A stretch of DNA of 10,792 nucleotides from Podila epigama (GCA_015679605.1 JAAAVE010001006.1:345-11136); one strand, 5' to 3'; shown: positions 1 to 8,860, numbered from the stretch's first letter. Notes: a model not told the origin generated them from the sequence alone. Numbers and translations: made by a program.

Positions 1-419
1 CCTCTGGGGTCTTCCCATTGCGTCTTGCCTGTTGCGGTTTCTATTGTTTTGTGTTTGTTTTGTTCAAGTGGAAGGAACGTATGCATGCAGATGTTTGGCG
101 TGTGAGTTTTTTTTCTTTGCTTCTGGTCTCGGTGGTTAGGGCGAATATTTACAAAGAAGTGCGTTGTCAGGGTAATTTACCAACATAAAAGTTTCTTTGA
201 TGTGTTGGATCGTATTGTGAGATCCTGTGATAAATTGCAAGCAAAAAGAAAAAGTAGACAAGACAGAAAAGAAACGAAGCAATTGAAGAATGGAGGTCAA
301 TGGCAATGTACGTTTTTTTTATTGTATTCATTCTGTTCCGAAGAACTAGCCTTTTGGTATTGTTTCAAGTTTCAAATGAGCAACGTGTATTACCATCCGG
401 CTGGAAGTGGGGCTTCCAT
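1..419 (-). CDS. WW-domain protein, N-terminal part (gene continues beyond the left edge)
   Basis: Three small exons were assembled on the minus strand: 394-419 (ATG at 417-419), 181-224 and 1-40 (continues left), joined by GT-AG introns of 169 and 140 nt. All junction phases agree (TG|G gives Trp9, G|AA gives Glu24). The 36 visible residues start MEAPLPAGW and end TATGKTQWEDPR. This is a complete WW domain: Trp9, the aromatic pair Phe21-Tyr22, Trp32 and Pro35, with 22 residues between the two tryptophans, typical of the family. WW domains bind proline-rich ligands. The pattern GW-xxQYDPxxQxxFYV-xTATGKTQWE resembles fungal Wwm1-like proteins with the domain at the extreme N-terminus, but the rest of the protein is outside the window, so the function stays open. 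The start context has A at -3 and G at +4. The coding strand just upstream is pyrimidine-rich, as in many fungal promoters. Confidence 0.85.
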
Positions 420-422
420 TGT

Positions 423-536
423 GACGAGTGAGAGTGAGAAAAGGTGTGAGGGTAGATATGGGATGGAGGGATGAAAAGAGGGATGAAAGAAGAAAAAGGG
501 ATGATGGTTATGAAGAAAGATGATGAATGAATGAGG
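423..536 (-). promoter_or_regulatory. Pyrimidine-rich promoter / 5' UTR tract of the WW-domain gene
   Basis: Immediately upstream of the ATG at 419 the minus strand is strongly C/T-biased for roughly 110 nt (purine-rich on the plus strand). It holds four copies of CATCCC (plus-strand GGGATG at 460-465, 468-473, 480-485 and 498-503). CT-rich core promoters and leaders are common in fungi. Assignment as promoter and leader is inferred from position; no TATA box was recognised. Confidence 0.45.
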
Positions 537-637
537 CACAAAAAGTGAAAAATTGCAGTTTTGGAGTATCGGTCGTTGGATGACTGATGATTGGCTGGCA
601 GTGAGTTGGGAATCGATGGAAGCATCCATTTGTTATT

Positions 638-643
638 TTTATT
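638..643 (-). terminator. AATAAA polyadenylation signal for the candidate small gene
   Basis: A canonical AATAAA lies on the minus strand 25 nt after the TAG stop at 668-670. It supports the view that a minus-strand transcript ends here, before the WW-domain gene starts at 419. Confidence 0.5.
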
Positions 644-667
644 GTTGCTGTTGCTGTTTGCATTCGT

Positions 668-1101
668 CTACTGCCAGCCTGTCACAAACAAGGGCAAGAA
701 AGTGAGAGCGTGACCCAAAAGGCAAAGAGCATTCGCCTCACAGAAAAAAAAACCAGTGTAACAAGCGTTTTGTCGGTTAGACTGGAAGTACATTGGACGC
801 TGTTGAATGGTTACATGGGCCATGATATGATATCTCGTTGCCAGAGTCTCTAGCAGATCTTGCAGTAGAGGGTCTACCAAATCCGTGTAGTCAAGCATGC
901 TATCTGTCCAAACTGTACATTTTTTTTTCGAATAACTTTGGTCATAGAGTGAATAAACATTGGCTTGTGTCTTCAGAGACCTACTGAGATATCAGTTTTC
1001 GAGTTCCTTACTCGACTTTGTGATCAGAGTCTAGGTAAGGCGTCCTTCAAGAGCACCTTACCTACTTACGACTGGATTGGGGTGATATACTCAAATGACA
1101 T
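668..1101 (-). CDS. Candidate small two-exon gene, possibly Tctex1/DYNLT-like (family uncertain)
   Basis: Exon 1 is 1070-1101: ATG with A at -3, encoding MSFEYITPIQ plus two bases, followed by a perfect GTAAGT donor. Exon 2 is 668-983, ending in TAG at 668-670; an acceptor 3 nt further in (exon from 980) is equally good. The product is about 115 residues (114 with the second acceptor), and AATAAA follows 25 nt after the stop. Around positions 850-900 the translation is helical and leucine-rich (DPLLQDLLETLATRY), then comes a strand-like HIMAHVTIQQ. Tryptophan-helix-'RYxIxxxVTIxQ' is the order seen in Tctex1-type dynein light chains (DYNLT, Tda2). The last third does not fit that family well in this frame: the usual W-D/D-N strand is absent, and the neighbouring frame looks about as plausible. 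It could be a diverged light chain, a frameshifted copy, or a chance reading frame. The gene model rests on signals rather than on clear homology. Confidence 0.42.
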
Positions 1102-1521
1102 GTTTAATTGTTGCTTGAAAGGTGCTTTAAAAAAAAGAAAAAAATGTAGATTGTGATTTCAATATTTTTTTTTGCCAAGAGAAATATGGATATCAGCACG
1201 CGCCTGTCCTTGCATGATACCAGAGACACGAACGCGCAAAATTAAGGTTAAAAATACACGCTGGAACCTGAAAAGCGCGCCTGTAAATCCAAAAAAGAAA
1301 AAAAAAAATCCATCGGTACCCAAAAAAAACCTTAATATCATTTGTTCGTCCGACCATAAATGTTGGCACGCGAGGTTTACTTTTCACTTCCATTCGCATG
1401 TGCACGTTTCAGATGCAACACATCCAAGTACAAAAAGAGTACAAAAAGATACAAGGCAAAAAAGGATATTATATTACAGGATGGTCGTGGTAGTGTGGGA
1501 AAAAAGTGCGCGCTATTCACA
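1102..1521. other. Intergenic region between the Mto1-like gene and the candidate small gene
   Basis: No convincing exon was found here on either strand. The minus strand should hold the 3' UTR and terminator of the Mto1-like gene: a variant hexamer AATATA sits at 1470-1475, about 46 nt past the stop, and no AATAAA was seen. It should also hold the promoter of the candidate small gene. Homopolymer A/T runs are frequent (1129-1144, 1166-1173, 1291-1308 and 1322-1329). Three ACGCG motifs occur at 1198-1202, 1232-1236 and 1368-1372, with a further GCGCGC at 1275-1280. Confidence 0.6.
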
Positions 1522-4500
1522 TCAGCTCCATTCATCGTCAATGTCAAGAGACCGGAACAAATCATCTGTAGCCTGTCGAAGTCCCATATTCTCGATGATA
1601 TCACGTCGCTGACAAAACATCTGAGGTGCACAAAAAAAAAAAAAAAAAATAACATGTTAGCTAGTGAAAATACTCGTCAAAAAAGAAAGGTCACCCTCAA
1701 ACACAACAATACAACGAGACATACCTCAAGTTTGGAAAGGGTATTCTTGATCGAGTTCTCTCGTTGGTTCAACAACTGTTGCAGCTTGAAGCATTGTGCA
1801 TTCGAAGCTTCCAAGTCCCGCAGAGCCGTACGCACCTTTTCTCGATCCTTGTCCGACATTCGCGACCTCTGTTCGAGCTCACTCCTCAATTGCTCATTCA
1901 TCCTCGAGAGGCCAAGTTCGGTCAATGTCCGGGTCTGATGGCCTGTTGTCGATGGCCCATGTTGCTGGTGCTGTTGGTGTTGTTGGTGTTGTTGGTGCTG
2001 CGACTGCTGTTCTTGTCGAGAATGAATGTCGACAAGTTCCTGCAGTTGCACATTCTTTCTCTGTAGTGACTCGATAGTCTTTTGTGCAATCCTAGGTTGG
2101 TAGTGGATATTATATATAAATATATTATTGTATGACAAGGGAGCAAGAATAAACTGAAAACAATGAAACACAACACCAGCCGAGTCATATAAGGAGAGTA
2201 CGACTTCCGCTTCACTTACTTGTTTTCATCCAGCAGACCAGCCACTTTCTCCTTTGCACCTTGTCGTTCTCTCTTGACTCTCTCCTCTGCGTCTTTGGTT
2301 CGCTTTTCCAATTCGCGTAATCTCGCGTTCCAGCGCTCTTCCGCATTCATGGATCTGGATTTTTCTTGTTGAAGCTTTTGCTCAGCATGCTTGAACCGCG
2401 TCTCATATTCTTGTGCATGCTCACTTGTCATCGACCGCGACTTGAGCTCAGCAACTGTCTTTGCCAGCAATACATTCTTTGCCTATAAAAAAGCAAGTAC
2501 AAAAAAATATGACATTATTTCAAAGGGCAAAGGGGAGGAGATGTAGAAAAGGAGTAGACCAGAAAAGGAGTTAGACCTCGATCGTTTCTTGTTTGACGGA
2601 AAACCGAGAATAATGAATGAAAAAAGAGAGGATAAAATGTAGGTCGAATGGCTCGAGGATTTGAACAAAATCTATGAACAACAACGTTTTTCACGCGATC
2701 CTCGATTCTCGATAAAGCAAGAATCTTTTCAATCTTCGAAGCAAAACTATTAAAGGACCTATCCATTATCTAGCGGATACATATAGGCCCAACAGCAGGC
2801 CCCCAAAGCGACGACAAGCGTCGATCTGGGGATGCAAGTTCTTCGTGTATGTATGTGTGTGTATGTGTAAGAGGTTGTGTATGAATATAGGGGACATAAG
2901 AAATTGCACATTACCTGAAGCTCTTCCGATTCAGCTTGCTTTCGGACAAGTTGTTCACGCCATTTCCGCTGGCGATCAGCTGCTTTGCGAACAATGACCT
3001 CAAACTTGTCCATCTGCTTGAGTTTCAAGTCGAGTTGCTTCTTGACATGCCTAAATCACCATGGCCCAATAGTAGGTGTAATAGTATAAGTCTCAAATGC
3101 TCCAGACAACATTAAAGAAAAACCAAAGCATTGTCGTTGAGCCTTACACTAGCTGCGCTGTAGCCTTTTCCTCAAGTTCCTTGCCTCTCTTTTCAAAGAG
3201 AATAAACAGTTTGCTCAAGGACTTTAGGCGGGATATGAGATGGTTGGAAAAGTCTACAAAGTTATCTGACGGCTTGGGCAGCATGTTTCCATCCAAGCGA
3301 TTGTCTCTTCCCAGAATACTCTCGAGATGTTGAAGGACAGTCAGAAGCAACGAGTTTCGCTCAACGAGCTCTTCCTTAGAGGCCACAGACTGTGTTTCAT
3401 CTGCTTGTTGACTCTTGGATGCTTGAAGCTCCATTTCACTCAGGCGAGATTTCAACATGGCGATGGTTGTGGCTCGGTCACGGAGAGTCGCCTCCAGCCG
3501 AGATTTTTCATCTTCCATGGCAGCCAACGAATCACTTAGCTTCCTTGTCTTTATATTCTATTTGAATATGGTTCGAACGTTGTTGGGGGTCATGAGGGGA
3601 TGAAGGCGTGGAGGGTGAAAGGATCCTGAAAACATAAAAACGAGCAGTGAAACGAGAACAATGTCTGGATGAATAACATACCAAGCGATCGACTTCGTCT
3701 GTCCTTGCATGCGCTTGCTCTCCCTTGTCGGCTCTGGTTGCCCTGATTTGTTCAAACTCTTGGCGGATTTCCAATAGCTCTGCCGTTGTCGCATGTAAAT
3801 CCTGCAATATATATTGTATTCCAAACAGTGTTAAGAATCAAATCTTGAACAAGAGCGTTTGGCAATAATGACGGCCCTGAAAGAAGAAAAGGCAAACCAC
3901 GACATCCTTACCGAGCCTAGCTTGAGTTCCATTTCATCATAGCGGTCTTCAATCTCCTTGGCTTGCTTCGATGCCAGCTCAAGCTGCTCCTCGTAGAATT
4001 TCAAGACACCCTCTCGCTCATTATAATCCGCAGTCAACTTGGCAATTTGTTCCATAGCCTCTGAAAGTTGCTACTCAAAAGATATGAGAGACGATAGCTA
4101 GTCAGAGCAAGCAATTGACGAAAAAAAAAAAAGTGAAAAAATAATTAAATAGAGAATATAATACCTCTTGCAGACGATCCATATCGGCAGCATGCTCCAG
4201 TTCCAGTTGCCGACGCTCCCCCTTCCACTTTTGAATGCCATTCGACTCTCTATCCCGATGTGCATTCTCTGTAAGGCGTCGCTGTTCAATCTCTACTCGT
4301 ACTTGAGACTCGAGCTTCCTATTTTGTTCCTCCAGAGCTGCCATTTCGTCATTCAAGAGCCTAAACTCTTGTTCCGATACACTTCCTTTCATCAAGTCGC
4401 CTGTTGACCCAAGTTTCATTTTCTAAGAATACGAAAAGAACAGAAAAAAGGAAAAAAAAGGATGTCCGGGTGAGTATAAAATTGACATGACCACTATTTC

Positions 4501-6397
4501 ACACTCCTTAACCGGATCCTTACCTCTTTCATTCGAGTTATCACTTCATCGTGAATGGCATCCACTTCCTGCCGTGCGAGCTCCAATTGCTGAATTTGGT
4601 CTTCCAATTGAGCGATCCGGTCATCTTTGGTGTGCACGAGGTCCTCAATATTCCTCAGCTGGTTCAGCTCCATGACAAGGCGCTCGATTTCAAGCGCCTT
4701 GTCCTCAAGTTCTGCGACTAGGTCCGTCATCTCTTGATGGTGTCGATGCTCATCTTCCTCACGGAGTGACAAGAGGTCCTGAACTTGTGGTGCAAGCTCG
4801 TCGTTTTCCTTTTTCAAGTCCTCGATTTCGTCACCCATCAACGCGATTTGCTCTTGCAACTGCTGGCGGTCCAATGTCCACCTGTCTGAAAGAATATTCA
4901 TATCACTCGCATGCACCTCCTGAACATGTTCAAGTCTCTCCTTTGCATCCCGAAGTTCGTTTGAACACTCTGCTAATTGAAGTTTAGTCCGCGAGAGTTC
5001 ATCCCGTTGTTCCTGAAGTTGAAAGTTCAGATCATCTTCGAGAGCGTCCTTTTCTGCGCGTGCATCTTCCAATTCCTGTAGTGTATATGAGAGTGAGACA
5101 CGTGAGAATGTAAATAACAAGCAAAGGTTAGCAAGTACTTTGTGGGGGAAAAAAGTGCATCAGATAACCAAAACGCAAAGATAAAACAAAAAAGAACTCG
5201 AAAATCCTTTACATGCTCAAGCTCTGATCTCAGGCCCAGAGAGACACTTAGATCCTGTTCCAGTTCACGACATCTAGCTTCCCATTCATTGTCGGCGCGT
5301 GATTTTTCCAGCATCTCGGCCTCCATCTTTTGGTACTCGCGTATCCTCTCGTGCATATCCTGCATCTCTTCTTTGTAGTCTGCAACCAAGCCCTGAAGTT
5401 CATCAATGGCTTCAGCTTGCTCCTCCAGTACATCACTTTGTCCTTGAAGTTGTTCGAGCTCAGCGGTCTTTTCTCCAAGTTGCCTCTCGAGATCCTCTAC
5501 TTTCTGGGAGAGTTGTTTCAGAGAAGATTTCAGGTCTAATCGTTCCTCGATGGCCTGTCGATATTCTTCTTCTTGCTCTTCTGACATGCCATGTTGGAGA
5601 TCACAGTTCTTTTGACTCTGCAGCGCCTCAATGGCCGCATGGGCCTCCAACAATAGTCGCTTGTATTGTTTAAGTTCCGAGTGCATGGTCTGCAATCGAA
5701 CCTTCATCTCAATATTCTAGTATTGGGAACATAGAGTCATGTCGGTTAGATTGATCATCGTTATGCAAGCAGGTAGAGAACAGAATGGTGCTTAACGCAA
5801 CAAAGGTTCAAAGGAAAAAAAAAAGAAAAATACCTCATGCAGTGCTTGATCAACGTGCTCTGGCGAGATCTTGGCCAACCGTTCCTCTAAAAAGTATATC
5901 TTGAGCTTGAGACTGAAGCTATCCTTTTTAAGCTCATCAATCACCTATATTCCGTAGGTATCGGCGTCGTGGCAAAGGTGTGAAAGAAGAGCAGTGTTAT
6001 GCTGTGAGCTTAAAAGAAAAAAAACAAGCTACCGTCCACAGCCGTGACACGCTTGTCTAACCTTTTCTTGCTCCTTCAAGGTCATAGTGGCGGGTTTACC
6101 GGTGGAGGCGCTCCAACGGTCGATCGTCTTTTGAGGCTTGGGTCCTTCACTCGTGTCAGTTACACCGGTCGAGCTCTCGTGTCCGCCATGGTTGCCATAG
6201 TGATTAGGACCAGACAGGCGCGGATTGCTCCGAACCGAGTCATCGAGGTTAATGTCTGCGTCGATGGCGTCAAAGTGAAAGTCGAGTCTTGACTCTTCGC
6301 CCTCCTCCTCCTCGTCCTCTAGGCCTTCGCCAACCCGTGCGCCATATTGTAAAAGTAATGAGTGTTCAGGCGAGGCAGTGTATTTGCCGTTCTCCAT
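1522..6397 (-). CDS. Mto1/ApsB/centrosomin-family gamma-tubulin complex recruiter (12 exons)
   Basis: Exons: 6062-6397, 5834-5944, 5213-5716, 4524-5075, 4165-4422, 3912-4070, 3682-3801, 3148-3557, 2915-3050, 2220-2482, 1725-2091 and 1522-1620. They total 3315 nt and encode 1104 residues, with every junction in phase. All introns are GT-AG; the first uses a weak GTTAGA donor, fixed by unbroken CM1 homology across it. Residues 1-104 are polar with an acidic run at 26-35. Residues about 107-175 are centrosomin motif 1 (LKEQEKVIDELKKDSFSLKL, then KIYFLEERL and ELKQYKRLLLEA), which binds and activates gamma-tubulin complexes at spindle pole bodies and non-centrosomal organising centres. A long coiled coil follows. 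Residues about 908-950 (EERWNARLRELEKR) resemble the Mto2-binding region of fungal Mto1. A QQH repeat lies at 983-994, and the protein ends in an acidic DIDDEWS. The start ATG at 6395-6397 has G at -3 and +4. The family is secure; whether it is strictly Mto1 or a Pcp1-type paralogue is inferred from the Mto2-binding-like motif. Confidence 0.9.
1961..2010 (-). repeat. Gln-Gln-His coding repeat in exon 11 of the Mto1-like gene
   Basis: A 9-nt CAR/CAY unit is repeated so that the protein reads QQH four times (residues 983-994), with further Gln/His-rich sequence before it. It interrupts the coiled coil and precedes a Gly-Pro-Ser linker. Such slippage-prone tracts commonly vary in copy number between strains. 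Confidence 0.85.
2483..2914 (-). other. Oversized intron 9 of the Mto1-like gene, with a possible internal exon
   Basis: The gene's other introns are 94-137 nt; this one is 432 nt, from a GTAATG donor at 2914 to an ATAG acceptor ending at 2483. Inside, the minus strand has an acceptor-like CGCTAG ending at 2770. It is followed by an open, phase-0 stretch of 25 codons at 2695-2769, beginning IMDRSFNSFASKIEKILALS, before a weak GTGAAA donor. Skipping it leaves the frame intact, so it could be a cassette exon or chance. Confidence 0.5.
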
Positions 6398-6693
6398 CGC
6401 CAATGTTCCTTTGAGTTGTCGTGTATTCGAGTGCGTATGAACGTGGATGTAAGGTGTTTAACAGTTGTGGTCCAGTTTGGGGAATGTGGTTGTGAGTGGA
6501 TTGGATTGATAGCGTGTAGGAATGAATGTGAGCAAAGAATGAATTCCCTAAAAAAAAGGGCGGCAAAATGTCAAAAAGCATGTCTCTTTTTGGGTACAGC
6601 GCAAAGCCACTTTAAATAAATGCTGAACGATTTCTCTTTTCTTGTTCCTTCTTGTTTGGTCATTCACCATCCCTTTTTTTCACATTCGAAACC
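6398..6693. promoter_or_regulatory. Divergent (bidirectional) promoter between the Mto1-like gene and INTS11
   Basis: Only 296 bp separate the two start codons, so the two 5' UTRs and promoters must share this segment. A CCAAT sequence lies on the minus strand at 6500-6504, about 100 nt upstream of the Mto1-like ATG. An AT-rich TTTAAATA lies at 6611-6618, about 80 nt upstream of the INTS11 ATG. Pyrimidine tracts (TTTCTCTTTTCTTG near 6632 and CCCTTTTTTT at 6671-6680) precede the INTS11 start. The motifs are seen; their use is inferred. Confidence 0.6.
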
Positions 6694-8804
6694 ATGACCA
6701 TTCAGATTGTACCCTTGGGGGCTGGCCAGGATGTAGGCAGAAGCTGTATTCTTGTGACAATAGGTGGCAAGAACATTATGCTCGACTGTGGCATGCACAT
6801 GGGATTCAACGGTATTACGCTTTCTTTTTTTTTTTGATCATATTGTAGCAATTGAAGAATGGACGCGTCTATCAATCAATGAGAGATGTTCTGCATCAAA
6901 ACTGAATGAAAAAAAAACCGTTCCCTCTCGATTTCACAGATGAACGTAGATTTCCAGACTTTTCATACATCTCAAAAACAGGAGATTTTACAGAGATGCT
7001 CGACTGTGTCATCATTAGCCACTTTCACCTCGACCACTGTGGCGCTCTCCCCTTCTTCACCGAAATGTGTGGCTACGATGGCAATATCTACATGACCCAT
7101 CCCACAAAGGCCATCTGCCCCCTTCTTCTTGAGGATTATCGAAAGGTGACAGTGGAGCGCAAGGGTGAGCGCAACTTCTTTACCAGTCAGCACATCAAGG
7201 ACTGCATGAAAAAGGTCATTGCCGTCAACCTCCACCAAACCATCATGGTCGACGACGATCTCGAAATCTGTGCTTATTATGCCGGCCACGTCCTCGGCGC
7301 TGCCATGTTCTACATCCGTGTCGGCGAAGAGTCTCTCGTCTACACTGGCGACTACAACATGACGCCAGATCGTCATCTCGGCAGTGCATGGATCGACAAA
7401 GTCAGACCAGATATTCTCATCACAGAATCCACTTATGCCACCACGATCCGCGACTCGAAACGCTCCCGTGAGCGAGACTTTTTGAAAAAGGTGCACGACT
7501 GTGTGCTTGATGGCGGCAATGTCATCATTCCTGTCTTTGCTCTCGGACGCGCTCAGGAGCTCTGCATCCTCATTGAGACATACTGGGAGCGCATGGATCT
7601 CAAGGTGCCCATCTATTTTTCGACAGGACTCACCGAAAAGGCCAACCACTTTTACCGTCTCTTCATCAACTGGACCAACGAAAAGATCAAGAGCACATTT
7701 GTCCACCGCAACATGTTTGATTTTAAACACATCAAGCCTTGGGAGCGTTCCTTCATCGACCTGCCTGGACCAATGGTCGTCTTTGCAACACCCGGAATGC
7801 TCCATGCGGGAACATCGCTCGAACTATTCAAAAAGTGGGCACCCAACCCAAAGAACATGATCATTATGCCTGGTTATTGTGTCGCTGGAACAGTAGGCTC
7901 AAAGGTCCTGGCAGGCGAAAAGAAAATCTCGACAGACTCGTTCACCACAGTTGATGTCAACCTCCAGGTCAAGAACTTGTCATTCAGTGCTCATGCGGAT
8001 GCCAAAGGAATTATGCAGCTCATTCGGCAATGTGAGGCCAAGAATGTGGTCCTCGTCCATGGAGAAAAGAGTTCTATGGGTTTCTTGAAATCCAGAATTA
8101 TGACTGAATTCGGTATCCCTTGCTTTGACCCAGCAAACGGCGAGACCATCAGTATCGAAACCACCCATGTCATTCCCATTGAAATGTCGGCGAGCCTGCT
8201 GAAACGCCATTTGATCCGACAGGCCGAGATGCAAGAGCCAGGCTTGTCACCTACCAGCCCAGGAGAGAGTTCAGACGACAGTACAGAGTCTCTAAAGAAA
8301 TCGACGCCGAGCGAGGTGCGACCCAAGGATACGGTTTTGATCCAGGGCATGTTGGTCATTGATGAGGGCAAACCAATCCGATTCGAGGATGCAGAGCAAG
8401 TGTTACAAAAGTCGGGTCTAGCCAAACACAAGGTGCGCTTCGAGGTACGCAAGGCTTACAACGCGACAGCGTTGCGCGCGGCAGTCGAGGAGGCAGACTA
8501 TTACCGATCGATGGAGACACCCGTTGGTACTAATTCGCCTGGAGTAGATGCTGCATCAGATTGGGACAGTGATGTCTTTGCATTGGATCTCGTCTATGTT
8601 GCTCTACAGAACGCGATTGGAAAACATGTTGCTCTTGGCAGAGATGGTTCGGACATTGTGGTAAGGAGTATTCGGATTCGGGCGCCAACAGAGGCTGAAG
8701 AGCAGGAGAAGGGTGGTCTCTTGATCGCTTGGGATTATCAGGACGAAGACCTAGCAACACGAATCCTATCCGTTGTCACCCTAGCCTTGGCTGTTACTCG
8801 TTAA
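6694..8804 (+). CDS. INTS11: Integrator complex subunit 11 (INTS11/CPSF3L), metallo-beta-lactamase/beta-CASP RNA endonuclease
   Basis: Exon 1 is 6694-6811 and exon 2 is 6940-8804, split by one 128-nt intron with a GTATTA donor and CACAG acceptor. The join makes Asp40 in [11 protein letters not shown]. The product is 660 residues, slightly longer than the roughly 600 of animal INTS11. INTS11 is the catalytic subunit of the nuclear Integrator complex; it pairs with INTS9 and cleaves snRNA 3' ends and promoter-proximal nascent RNA. The metallo-beta-lactamase core is intact: HFHLDH at residues 67-72, His156, Asp177, Glu202 in TESTYATT, His391 in FSAHADAKG and His413 in LVHGE. The beta-CASP insert lies about 205-385, with [16 protein letters not shown] and [16 protein letters not shown] closely matching INTS11 rather than CPSF73. 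A Ser/Pro-rich linker (about 445-475) leads to the C-terminal domain expected to dimerise with INTS9. The start ATG is in good context (GAAACCATGA). The assignment over the paralogue CPSF3/Ysh1 rests on these INTS11-specific segments. Confidence 0.95.
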
Positions 8805-8860
8805 CAACGACCGCCCTTTCACTATCCTTCGAGTTAATTACAAAGCCATTCATCCATCCC

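Noticed and set aside
390-629. Minus-strand open frame with Phe/His/Ser-rich low complexity
   Set aside because: This is the CT-rich leader of the WW-domain gene read through. Only its last nine codons (MEAPLPAGW) are real coding sequence.
900-1100. Structured RNA suggested by several small hairpins (CGAGT/ACTCG, TAGGTAAGG/CCTTACCTA)
   Set aside because: No tRNA, 5S, U-snRNA or snoRNA box pattern could be matched, and the hairpins fall within the candidate gene's exon and intron.
1193-1405. Possible further minus-strand exon (MEVKSKPRVPTFMVGR...) with a pyrimidine-rich acceptor downstream
   Set aside because: The donor would be GTTTTT, the continuation has no recognisable pattern, and no partner exon fits. 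It could be leader sequence but cannot be supported as coding.
1172-1612. 146-codon plus-strand open frame in the intergenic region
   Set aside because: Rich in Lys from A-runs, with no conserved pattern and crossing an exon of the minus-strand gene. Treated as chance.
1633-1649. Run of about 17 A as a retroposed poly(A) tail
   Set aside because: On the coding strand it is the polypyrimidine tract of the last intron of the Mto1-like gene, just before a good CTCAG acceptor.
1360-1938. 192-codon plus-strand open frame over the 3' end of the Mto1-like gene
   Set aside because: It lies antisense to exons 11-12 and their intron and translates homopolymer runs as poly-Lys. Nothing recognisable is encoded.
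6972-7805. Long open frame antisense to INTS11 (277 codons)
   Set aside because: It is explained by strong C-ending codon use in INTS11 exon 2, which removes stops on the opposite strand. It has no splice logic and no family resemblance.
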